Translations under genes and position numbers: made by a program | In this document: positions 1-6,257 of the stretch, in pieces | Layout of the letters: every line of letters starts with the position of its first letter | Position numbering within the stretch: the first letter of the stretch is position 1 | DNA from: Patescibacteria group bacterium | Lineage (GTDB): Bacteria; Patescibacteriota; Doudnabacteria; UBA920 | Direction: 5' to 3' | NCBI GenBank assembly: GCA_023487095.1 | Contig: JAMDEL010000013.1 | Coordinates: 1 to 10,314, forward strand | Length of the DNA: 10,314 nt | Notes under the pieces: model-generated | Told to the model about the DNA's origin: nothing | The model's input: the letters and a program-made list of their open reading frames with translations, nothing else | Database searches by the model: none

Positions 1-53
1 GATAAGAAAAGAGCACTAAAGTCAGGGACGCAATCTTCGGCAACGTAGGCACA

Positions 54-785
54 ATGGTAGTTTTCCGCATTGGCGCCGCGGACGCAGAATTTTTGGAAAC
101 GGAATTTGCCCCGATTTTTATGCCCGTGGACCTAGTCAATCTGCCCAAGTACCATATTATTTTAAGGCTGATGATAAATGGAGTGGCCAGTGATCCGTTT
201 TCTGCGGTCACCGTTCCGCCCAGTCCGGATTATTTTACAGGCAATGCCGAAAAAGTAATGAAAGTTTCGCGGGAAAGGTATTCCAATCCCGTCGCCGAAG
301 TGGAAGAAAGGATTACGCGCTGGATGGGCTCAGACTACCACCAGGGAGCAGCTTTGCTGATTGGCAGCGAAGACAGCGAGGAAGGCGAAGAGTCAAATAA
401 AGTTTTTGCAGAAAAGGCAGCAGACGAAGAACCATCCCCAAAGCCTGAAAACTTTAAATCCGAGCCTTCCCGCGAACCGAGACCTGCAACCCAGGTGCAA
501 AAACCGGAAGCCCGCCAGCGCCAACCTGAACGGGCCCAGGCCCAGCAGCACCAGAAAGGGCAAAAAAGGCCTCCTCACAACAGCCCGAAACAGCAGAATA
601 AGCCTAAAAAAGAAAACCCGATTTGGGACACGGTCGCACAAATCCAAAAAGAAAAGCTGATTGAAGCGCCTGCTTTCAAACCGGAGCTGCAGCCCGAGAA
701 GCCGCAGGCGCCTGAACAGACAAGTCCGGCGGATGCCCCTCCGGAAAAGACGGTTATCTTACCAGGACAACCCCACAAATTTTAA
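54..785 (+). CDS. C-terminal part of a VirD4/TraC-like (DUF87-type) secretion/conjugation ATPase, 5' end missing or broken
   Basis: This is the end of an ATPase of the HerA/VirD4/TraC type that is common in Candidate Phyla Radiation genomes, where it is annotated as a type IV secretion or DUF87/TraM-recognition protein. It is thought to power DNA or protein transfer or pilus assembly at the membrane. The ATG at 54 is the only usable start in the open frame, but the recognisable domain begins earlier: codons from 21 read V-R-D-A-I-F-G-N-V-G-T directly into it. A TAA at 3-5 closes the frame upstream, so ATG 54 is probably not the real start. Residues 1-105 are globular and contain D-A-E-F-L and L-V-N-L-P-K-Y. 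From about residue 107 to the end the protein is low-complexity, rich in Glu, Lys, Pro, Gln and Ala, and probably disordered. It finishes with a short ordered-looking tail, I-L-P-G-Q-P-H-K-F. No Walker motifs lie in the window. Family assignment is fairly sure; whether the gene is intact is not. Confidence 0.7.
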   Translation: MVVFRIGAADAEFLETEFAPIFMPVDLVNLPKYHIILRLMINGVASDPFSAVTVPPSPDYFTGNAEKVMKVSRERYSNPVAEVEERITRWMGSDYHQGAALLIGSEDSEEGEESNKVFAEKAADEEPSPKPENFKSEPSREPRPATQVQKPEARQRQPERAQAQQHQKGQKRPPHNSPKQQNKPKKENPIWDTVAQIQKEKLIEAPAFKPELQPEKPQAPEQTSPADAPPEKTVILPGQPHKF

Positions 786-790
786 ATTAT

Positions 791-824
791 AAAAAACCGC
801 TCCAAAAAACGGAGCGGTTTTTTT
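791..824. terminator. Bidirectional intrinsic terminator between the ATPase gene and trxA
   Basis: A 7-bp GC-rich perfect stem, CCGCTCC at 797-803 with GGAGCGG at 811-817, closes a 7-base A-rich loop. It is flanked by A6 at 791-796 and T7 at 818-824, so the stem can extend by A-T pairs. It gives a U-tract on either strand. It lies 6 bases after the plus-strand stop and 10 bases past the end of the minus-strand thioredoxin gene, and so can end both convergent transcripts. Confidence 0.9.
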
Positions 825-833
825 GATATGGTA

Positions 834-1154
834 TTAAAGGCTCTTTTTTATCATTTCTTCAAACTGATTTTTGGGAGCAGCACCAATCATTTCGGCCACT
901 ATTTTGCCGCCTTTGAACATCTTTATAGTCGGGATGCTCATAATGCCAAACTGCGAAGCAATTTCGTTGTTTTCATCAACATTCACTTTGCCCAGCTTGA
1001 TTTTGCCTTCGTATTCCTTAGCCAGCTCATCAAGCACGGGGGCAATAGCCTTGCATGGGCCGCACCAGACCGCCCAAAAGTCCACTAAAACGGGAATCGG
1101 GGATTTAAGGACTTCCTGTTCAAAATTTTCTTTGTTGAGTGCGATTTCGCTCAT
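834..1154 (-). CDS. trxA: Thioredoxin
   Basis: This is a cytoplasmic protein-disulfide reductase of 106 residues, the normal length for a stand-alone thioredoxin. The redox site is W30-C31-G32-P33-C34-K35, the classical thioredoxin motif. The buried acidic residue D25 and the partner K56 match Asp26 and Lys57 of the E. coli protein, and the cis-proline is P75 in S-I-P-T. There is no signal peptide, so it should act in the cytosol, reduced by a thioredoxin reductase not in this window. The ATG at 1154 gives the expected N-terminus; the bases before it are A-rich (AGAAAAAAAT) with no clear Shine-Dalgarno. The gene is transcribed alone, away from the dacA gene and towards the ATPase gene, with a promoter at 1188-1216 and the shared terminator downstream. 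No key residue is missing. Confidence 0.97.
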   Translation of the reverse strand: MSEIALNKENFEQEVLKSPIPVLVDFWAVWCGPCKAIAPVLDELAKEYEGKIKLGKVNVDENNEIASQFGIMSIPTIKMFKGGKIVAEMIGAAPKNQFEEMIKKSL

Positions 1155-1187
1155 ATTTTTTTCTGGTTATCGTTAAGTATGCAATTC

Positions 1188-1216
1188 ATCTTATCCACAA
1201 TCTTTTCTTTTGTCAA
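1188..1216 (-). promoter_or_regulatory. Sigma70-type promoter for trxA
   Basis: Read on the minus strand, a perfect -35 TTGACA (1216-1211) is followed by a 17-base spacer and a -10 of TAAGAT (1193-1188, 4 of 6 consensus positions). Transcription would start near 1181, leaving a leader of about 27 bases before the trxA ATG at 1154. Perfect -35 and ideal spacing make this the most convincing promoter in the window. It is a prediction by eye. Confidence 0.6.
1191..1199 (+). promoter_or_regulatory. Perfect DnaA-box 9-mer (TTATCCACA)
   Basis: The 9-mer equals the strict bacterial DnaA box TTATNCACA. It overlaps the first bases of the trxA -10 and its spacer, where a bound protein could block RNA polymerase. 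I saw only this one copy in the divergent intergenic region, so it does not look like a replication origin. It could be a regulatory DnaA site or chance; A/T-rich intergenic DNA makes coincidence plausible. Confidence 0.35.
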
Positions 1217-1225
1217 ACATGCCCG

Positions 1226-1231
1226 TATAAT
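1226..1231 (+). promoter_or_regulatory. Consensus -10 hexamer upstream of the dacA-like gene
   Basis: TATAAT at 1226-1231 is a perfect -10. The base stretch where a -35 should lie (around 1202-1209) is only a T/C run, so the -35 is weak or absent. Transcription would begin near 1238, about 8 bases before the ATG at 1246, too short a leader for a normal ribosome binding site. A shifted reading (TATAAA at 1231-1236 with TTGTCA at 1210-1215, 15-base spacer) would place the start even closer to the ATG. Confidence 0.35.
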
Positions 1232-1245
1232 ATAAATAGCGGACC

Positions 1246-2229
1246 ATGATAGCACGAAACAAAAAACAAAAAGCTGCTTACTTGCTGGGTTATTTAGGCG
1301 CGCTGGCGCTTTTTTTTGGTTTGGCCGGAGCCTGGTTTTTGTACGGATATTCTTTTGAGCATCGGCAAAATCCCCCTTTGACTAAAAGCGGGCAGCCCAT
1401 GGTCCTGGGGGCGGTTTCTGCGCCGCTTAGGGGTGCACCAGAGCCTCAAAAGCTGGTTTTATTTAAGCAGACAGGGGATCCGGAGTTAGCCAAAGTTACT
1501 GCCAAAAGCTTCTTGGTCTATGACGGCCTAACTGGCCAGGTGTTGTTTTCCAGAAACCCCAGCCAAAAGATGGGCATAGCCAGCCTGACAAAGCTGCTTA
1601 CGGCCTACACCGCGTACCAGGTGCTGGATTTGAATTCTAAAATTGAAATCCCGACCACTGAAACCGGCTCAAACACCAACCCCAGCCTAAAAATTGTGCC
1701 TGGTGATAAAATAAAGACCCTGAACCTGTTTGATGCCATGCTGGTCGGCTCGGAGAACGATGCTGCAGGGATTCTGGCAAGAGAGATCCGGACAGTTTCA
1801 GGCACCAGCACCATCGGACTCATGAACCAGGTCGCGGGGGAGTTAGGTATGGCAAATTCTCATTTCGGCAATCCTTACGGGTTTGATTTCGGCAACAACC
1901 ATTCCACAGCCGAGGATTTAAAGAAGCTGGTGGATGCCACTCAAAAGCTGCATGCCTTTGTTTCGCTGGAAAATAAAACCGGCTACGGTTTCCGGAGCCT
2001 GCTGGGCAACACGTATTTCGCCAAAGCTACAAACAAACTCGTAGGCAAGGTCAAAAATATTTATGCAATCAAAACCGGTTTTACAGAATCATCCCTTGGC
2101 TCTATGGCGATTAAAACTTACATTTCGGACAGGCCGGTGATTGTAATTTTGCTGGGCAGCCAAGCGAGGGAGGCGGATGCCCTGTGCCTCAAAGAAGAGG
2201 CGGAGAAGCATTTTGTTTTGGAAAAATAG
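1246..2229 (+). CDS. dacA: Membrane-anchored serine D-Ala-D-Ala carboxypeptidase (PBP5/DacA family, peptidase S11)
   Basis: This is a penicillin-binding enzyme that removes the terminal D-Ala from peptidoglycan stem peptides outside the membrane, limiting cross-linking. All three active-site motifs are present and in order: S113-L-T-K116 (nucleophile and base), S169-E-N171, and K276-T-G278. The stretch Y-G-F-D-F-G-N-N-H-S-T-A fits the family's conserved loop before the third motif. An N-terminal hydrophobic segment at about residues 11-34, preceded by a cluster of Lys/Arg, is a signal anchor, followed by a linker to about residue 85. At 327 residues it is shorter than E. coli PBP5 (about 400) and appears to lack the C-terminal beta domain and amphipathic membrane helix; the N-terminal anchor probably replaces them. 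It heads the plus-strand wall gene series, 42 bases before mraY. Family certain; the exact symbol among dacA/dacC/dacF paralogues is by convention. Confidence 0.92.
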   Translation: MIARNKKQKAAYLLGYLGALALFFGLAGAWFLYGYSFEHRQNPPLTKSGQPMVLGAVSAPLRGAPEPQKLVLFKQTGDPELAKVTAKSFLVYDGLTGQVLFSRNPSQKMGIASLTKLLTAYTAYQVLDLNSKIEIPTTETGSNTNPSLKIVPGDKIKTLNLFDAMLVGSENDAAGILAREIRTVSGTSTIGLMNQVAGELGMANSHFGNPYGFDFGNNHSTAEDLKKLVDATQKLHAFVSLENKTGYGFRSLLGNTYFAKATNKLVGKVKNIYAIKTGFTESSLGSMAIKTYISDRPVIVILLGSQAREADALCLKEEAEKHFVLEK

Positions 2230-2233
2230 GGGT

Positions 2234-2262
2234 TTGGATATCTCGCGCTTTTGTGGTAAAAT
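2234..2262 (+). promoter_or_regulatory. Promoter in front of mraY
   Basis: TTGGAT (2234-2239), a 17-base spacer and TAAAAT (2257-2262) form a good sigma70-type promoter, strengthened by an extended -10 TGG at 2254-2256. It sits in the 42-base gap after the dacA-like gene. The predicted start is near 2269, only about 3 bases before the mraY ATG at 2272, so this transcript would be essentially leaderless. Readthrough from the upstream gene is also possible since I see no terminator in the gap. Confidence 0.45.
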
Positions 2263-2271
2263 AAATGCAAC

Positions 2272-3309
2272 ATGGTTGATTCATCTCTCATCAAAATCTT
2301 TACTTTATCCTCGCTTTCTTTTATTGCAGCCTTTGGTATTACTCCGCTCCTCACCGCCTACCTATACAGGAATAAATTCGGCAAGCAAATCAGAAATGAC
2401 GGCAGCACACCCTTGTATTCAAAGCTGCATGCCGGCAAAGAAGGCACGCCCACTATGGGAGGCGTACTGGTTTGGGGAACTACTCTCATAATTGCCTTAT
2501 TTTTCTGGGTGGCACAGGAATTTTTTAGCTGGTCATGGGCGGAAAAAATGAACTTTTTGACTCGCAAGGAAACCTTGCTGCCCCTGGGCGCATTTGTGGG
2601 CGCCTCCTTGGTTGGGTTAGTTGACGACTGGCTGGACACCAGGCACATGGGGCATAACGGCCGGGGCCTCAGATTTCGCTTTAAAGTCTGGCTGTATGTG
2701 CTAGTGGCGGCAATCGGCGCCTGGTGGTTTTACTACAAACTGGGCTTTTCCTCCATTCACATTCCTTTTCACGGCGCCATAGACCTGGGCTGGCTCTACA
2801 TTCCGTTCTTTATCTGCACCGTGGTTGCCACCAGTTTTGCAGTTAACCAGACCGACGGCCTGGATGGCCTGGCTGGCGGCATTCTTTCCCTGGCTTTCTT
2901 CGGCTTTGCCCTGATTGCTTTTATTCAAGGAAAAAATGATTTAGCTGCCTTGCTCGGCGTGGTCTGTGGTTCGCTTTTGGCTTTTTTGTGGTTTAACGTA
3001 CATCCGGCCAGGTTTTTTATGGGCGACACCGGCTCTATGGGCATGGGGGTGCTGCTGGCAGTAGTGGCGTTCTTGACCAATACCGTCCTCTTGATTCCCA
3101 TTATTGGTTTTATGTTTTTGATTGAGGCGCTTTCCACCCTACTTCAATTGTTTTCAAAAAAATTCCTGGGCCGGAAAATTTTTCTTTCTTCGCCGATTCA
3201 CAACCATTTCCAGGCAATCGGCTGGCCGGAAACCAAAGTGACAATGCGTTTCTGGATTATTTCAGCCGTTATGAGCATAGTCGGGGTCATTATTTATTTT
3301 GTAACCTAA
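2272..3309 (+). CDS. mraY: Phospho-N-acetylmuramoyl-pentapeptide-transferase (lipid I synthase)
   Basis: MraY is the integral membrane enzyme that transfers phospho-MurNAc-pentapeptide from UDP to undecaprenyl phosphate, making lipid I. The 345 residues match the family length and alternate hydrophobic helices with cytoplasmic loops. Signature sites are visible: G-T-P-T-M-G-G near residues 58-64, the aspartate pair D118-D119, N192-Q-T-D195-G-L-D-G-L-A-G-G, F-M-G-D252-T-G-S, and the late cytoplasmic H310-N-H312-F with G-W. The third D-D-x-x-K/N position is aspartate here (D-D-W-L-D), an oddity. The ATG at 2272 gives the usual N-terminus; no Shine-Dalgarno precedes it. The next gene starts 4 bases after its stop, so the two are surely cotranscribed. 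Position before murD and ftsW follows the classical division and cell-wall cluster order. Confidence 0.97.
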   Translation: MVDSSLIKIFTLSSLSFIAAFGITPLLTAYLYRNKFGKQIRNDGSTPLYSKLHAGKEGTPTMGGVLVWGTTLIIALFFWVAQEFFSWSWAEKMNFLTRKETLLPLGAFVGASLVGLVDDWLDTRHMGHNGRGLRFRFKVWLYVLVAAIGAWWFYYKLGFSSIHIPFHGAIDLGWLYIPFFICTVVATSFAVNQTDGLDGLAGGILSLAFFGFALIAFIQGKNDLAALLGVVCGSLLAFLWFNVHPARFFMGDTGSMGMGVLLAVVAFLTNTVLLIPIIGFMFLIEALSTLLQLFSKKFLGRKIFLSSPIHNHFQAIGWPETKVTMRFWIISAVMSIVGVIIYFVT

Positions 3310-3313
3310 TTTT

Positions 3314-4879
3314 ATGTATTCACTCATAATAAAAAACGCTCAGCTGGTAGACGGCACCGGTGAACCGGGCAGGCTTTCCGATGTAGCCATCCAGGGTGAC
3401 AAAATAGTTAACATTGACCAGAGCATAAACACCCCGGCGGAAGACGTAATAGATGCGGGCGGAAAAGTGCTGGCTCCCGGCTTCATTGACCTCCAAAACC
3501 ACAGCGACAGCTATTGGCAGATTTTTGACAACCCGCAGTTTGACAGCCTGGTAACCCAGGGCTACACCAGCATAGTTATTGGCAACTGCGGCGCTAGCCT
3601 GGCGCCCCTGCTTTCGCACGATGCCCTGCTTTCCATACAAAAATGGCACAGCCTGGAAGGTGCAAACATTAACTGGCAGTCTTTCAGCGAATACATTGAA
3701 GAGCTTTCCCGCCACCGCTTTGCCTGCAACGTGGCGAGCCTGGTGGGCTACTCCACGCTGCGCCGAGGCATTGTCGGCGACCAGGTCCGGAGCCTGGAGA
3801 AGGAAGAGCTGGCCGCTTTAAAAAAATTCCTGGTGGAAAGCATAGACGCCGGGGCTTTTGGCATGTCCAGCGGGCTTTCCTATTCCCACGAAATTATAAT
3901 TTCGGAAATTGAGCTATACGAGCTGGCTAAAATTTTGACCCAGAAAAAAGCGCTCTTTTCCATCCATTTGCGCAGCGAGGGTTCGGAAATTTCCGAAGCT
4001 GTTGAGGAGTCTTTGGATATCGCGCGCAGCACCGAGGTCAATTTGAAAATTTCCCACCTTAAGGTGAGAAATGAGAGCAACTGGCCGAAGTTTGACGAGA
4101 TTATCCAAAAGATTGAGAACGCCTACCACAAAGGCTATAACGTGCATTTTGACGCTTACCCATACTCGGCCATTTGGCAGCCGCTATACGCTTACTTGCC
4201 CCGCTGGGCCATTGAAGGAGGCAGGCAGGTCATGCTTAAGCATTTTGAAAATCCGGTACAGCGCAACAAGATTCTGGCCCATCTCAATAACTCCGGGGTC
4301 AAATTCCCCGGCATGCTGGTGGCTTCTACGGCCAACAAGCTGAATTTTGTGGGCAAGACCATTGGCCAGATTGCCAAAAATATGGAAGTTTCCAGCGAGC
4401 AGGCAGTTTTGCACCTAATCCAGAACGGCGGCAGCGAAGTTTTGGTTTTTGAAGAAAATTTGAACCCCGAACAAGTCAAGCAGGCCATGTTCCATCCGCT
4501 GTCGTTCGTGGCTACGGACGGGGGCGGATTTCCGCCGGCGATAAAAGACCGCCTGGTCCACCCGCGCTGTTTCGGCAGCGCCCCGAAGTTCTTGAATATG
4601 GCCATAAACGGGCGCGAGCTGTCCTTGGAAAAAGCCGTAAAAAAACTGACCTCGGCACCGGCGGAGAAGATTGGCCTCAAAAAGCGCGGCGAAATAAAAA
4701 TTGGCAACTTTGCGGATTTGGTGATTTTTGACCCGGAGAAAATAAACTCCCTGGCCAGCTACCAGAACCCTTACCAGTTCAGCCAGGGCATAAGCCACGT
4801 TTTCGTTAACGGTAAGGCAGTGCTAACGGGCGGCAAAATTACCACCCAGCTGCCCGGGTATGTCTTAAGAAAAAACTGA
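3314..4879 (+). CDS. D-aminoacylase-like amidohydrolase (N-acyl-D-amino-acid deacylase family)
   Basis: This is a 521-residue metal-dependent amidohydrolase of the D-aminoacylase group, which hydrolyses N-acyl-D-amino acids; relatives also act on other cyclic or acylated amides. There is no signal peptide, so it is cytoplasmic. The fold elements are complete: an N-terminal beta region (V-L-A-P-G-F-I-D), a TIM barrel, and a C-terminal G-N-F-A-D-L-V-I-F-D beta strand. Probable metal ligands are H63, C92 (in G-N-C-G-A-S), H218 (I-H-L-R-S-E-G), H248 (S-H-L-K) and D402 (A-T-D-G-G-G). Other family marks are G-A-F-G-M-S-S-G-L, D280-A-Y-P-Y and H-P-R. The usual H-x-H is Q61-N-H63, so one histidine is replaced. 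It lies 4 bases after mraY and 7 bases before murD, tightly in the peptidoglycan operon. A role in salvaging or detoxifying N-acyl-D-amino acids or muropeptide pieces is inferred from this position. Dihydroorotase-like activity cannot be excluded. Confidence 0.85.
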   Translation: MYSLIIKNAQLVDGTGEPGRLSDVAIQGDKIVNIDQSINTPAEDVIDAGGKVLAPGFIDLQNHSDSYWQIFDNPQFDSLVTQGYTSIVIGNCGASLAPLLSHDALLSIQKWHSLEGANINWQSFSEYIEELSRHRFACNVASLVGYSTLRRGIVGDQVRSLEKEELAALKKFLVESIDAGAFGMSSGLSYSHEIIISEIELYELAKILTQKKALFSIHLRSEGSEISEAVEESLDIARSTEVNLKISHLKVRNESNWPKFDEIIQKIENAYHKGYNVHFDAYPYSAIWQPLYAYLPRWAIEGGRQVMLKHFENPVQRNKILAHLNNSGVKFPGMLVASTANKLNFVGKTIGQIAKNMEVSSEQAVLHLIQNGGSEVLVFEENLNPEQVKQAMFHPLSFVATDGGGFPPAIKDRLVHPRCFGSAPKFLNMAINGRELSLEKAVKKLTSAPAEKIGLKKRGEIKIGNFADLVIFDPEKINSLASYQNPYQFSQGISHVFVNGKAVLTGGKITTQLPGYVLRKN

Positions 4880-4886
4880 TCCTCTG

Positions 4887-6257
4887 ATGGCGACTTTAGG
4901 CAAAAAAATTGCAGTGTTGGGTTTCGGTTTGGAAGGCAAAGCAGTCATAGAACACCTCTCAAGGCACGGCATAAAACCCGTGCTCTTTGATCAAAAAGAG
5001 AGAATAGCCTTTTCCTCGGCCGAACTGAAATTTATTTCGCAAAAAACCAACAAGGCGGTTTTTGGAAAGGATGCTTTTCGAAAGATAGCCGGCTTTGACC
5101 AAATATTTAAGAGCCCCGGGATTGCTCCAAGCAGGCTGCCTAAAGACCTGAAAGTCACCAGCCAGACTGCGGAATTTTTGGACAGATACGCGGCGCAGAC
5201 CATAGGCGTCACCGGCACCAAGGGCAAAGGCACGACCAGCACGCTAATTTACGAAATGCTGAAAAAGGATGGCAGGCCAGCCAGGCTAACCGGCAACATA
5301 GGAAAGGAACAGGCCTTTGAGCTTTACGGCTCTTTGGGTCCGAAAACCTGGGTGGTGTTTGAGCTTTCCAGCTTTCAGCTAAGGGATATTAAGAAAAGCC
5401 CCCATGTTTCCGTGGTGCTCATGACCACCAGCGAACACATGGATTGGCATAAGGACCGGAAGGATTACTTAAGCAGCAAAGCGGGCATTACCAAGTTCCA
5501 AACAGAGAGAGACTTTTCGGTAATCTGCGCGGATTATCCGGGTTCAAAAGAAGTGGGCAAGTTCGGCCAAGGGCAAAAAAGTTTTTTTAGCCGCCGCACC
5601 GTATTAAAAAACGGCACGTATGTTAAAAACGGAAAAATTGTCCGCAGTGTGGCCGGCCAAACGCGTGAAATTCTCCCGGTAAGCCAAATTGCGCTGCTCG
5701 GCAGGCATAACTGGGAAAATGCCTGCGCTGCGGCTGAAACCGCGCTGCTCCTGGGCTGCAGCCTGGCCTCGGTCAGGCAAGTGCTCAAAACTTTTTCCGG
5801 TCTGCCCCACCGCCTGGAGTTGGCCGGGGAAGTGGACCACATAAAATTTTACAACGATTCTTTTTCTACCATTCCTGAAACCACGGTTGCGGCCATTGAG
5901 GCATTTGGCAATCCGACAGTCTTAATTTTAGGCGGTTCAGGCAAAAAATCCGATTTCCGGCCCTTGGCGGAAAAAATTGCCCAAACTCCAACTGTCAGGA
6001 AAGTTTTACTTTTGGGTTCTGAGGCCAACCGGATTAGCAAGTTTTTATCACAAGCCGGGGTTGCCGCGGAAAAAGTCTTTTTTAGCCGGGGCAGTTTCAG
6101 AAAAGCAGTCAGCGCCGCCTATGGCTTTGCCCAAAAAGGGGACACCGTGCTCCTAAGTCCCGCCTGCGCCTCGTTTGATATGTTCAAAAATTACAAAGAC
6201 AGGGGCGACCAATTTAAAAAAATAATCCGGGGTTTAAATGGCAAGAAAAAGCGCTAA
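4887..6257 (+). CDS. murD: UDP-N-acetylmuramoyl-L-alanine--D-glutamate ligase
   Basis: MurD adds D-glutamate to UDP-MurNAc-L-Ala in the cytoplasm using ATP. The 456 residues cover the three Mur-ligase domains: an N-terminal UDP-binding Rossmann-like fold (L-G-F-G-L-E-G-K), a central ATPase domain with P-loop G110-T-K-G-K-G-T-T117, N137-I-G, E159-L-S-S-F-Q-L, H184-x-D-W-H188 and the lysine K198 expected to be carbamylated, and a C-terminal domain with H-N-W-E-N, G-L-P-H-R-L-E and L-S-P-A-C-A-S. The residues that grip D-Glu in the E. coli enzyme (K348, T321, S415, F422) align with K353, T328, S429 and Y436, supporting MurD over MurC, MurE or MurF. The normal N-D-S-K-A-T-N is N323-D-S-F-S-T-I here. 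The start ATG lies 7 bases after the amidohydrolase stop; its last 20 bases overlap ftsW, suggesting coupled translation. Confidence 0.96.
   Translation: MATLGKKIAVLGFGLEGKAVIEHLSRHGIKPVLFDQKERIAFSSAELKFISQKTNKAVFGKDAFRKIAGFDQIFKSPGIAPSRLPKDLKVTSQTAEFLDRYAAQTIGVTGTKGKGTTSTLIYEMLKKDGRPARLTGNIGKEQAFELYGSLGPKTWVVFELSSFQLRDIKKSPHVSVVLMTTSEHMDWHKDRKDYLSSKAGITKFQTERDFSVICADYPGSKEVGKFGQGQKSFFSRRTVLKNGTYVKNGKIVRSVAGQTREILPVSQIALLGRHNWENACAAAETALLLGCSLASVRQVLKTFSGLPHRLELAGEVDHIKFYNDSFSTIPETTVAAIEAFGNPTVLILGGSGKKSDFRPLAEKIAQTPTVRKVLLLGSEANRISKFLSQAGVAAEKVFFSRGSFRKAVSAAYGFAQKGDTVLLSPACASFDMFKNYKDRGDQFKKIIRGLNGKKKR

Noticed and set aside
361..660. 99-codon Lys/Arg-rich plus-strand frame inside the ATPase tail region
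   Set aside because: It is a frame shadow of the low-complexity Glu/Lys/Pro/Gln region, whose repetitive codons give basic peptides in other frames; the main frame continues to a sensible C-terminus before the terminator.
1210..1231. TTGTCA at 1210-1215 as the -35 partner of TATAAT at 1226-1231
   Set aside because: The spacer would be only 10 bases, too short for sigma70; the same bases read better as the minus-strand TTGACA of the trxA promoter.
1155..1245. Divergent intergenic region as a replication origin because of the DnaA box
   Set aside because: Only one box is seen, with no cluster of sites, no clear unwinding element and no dnaA or dnaN nearby.
1310..1317. T8 run in the dacA signal-anchor region as a slippage or phase-variation site
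   Set aside because: The frame is intact, the run encodes ordinary hydrophobic residues, and nothing nearby suggests regulated slippage.
3320..3715. 131-codon minus-strand frame at the start of the amidohydrolase gene
   Set aside because: Opposite conserved coding sequence and without family features; treated as a shadow.
4192..4707. 171-codon open frame on the minus strand inside the amidohydrolase gene
   Set aside because: It lies fully opposite a well-supported gene, has no recognisable motif and no promoter or ribosome site; long antisense frames arise readily opposite moderate-GC genes.
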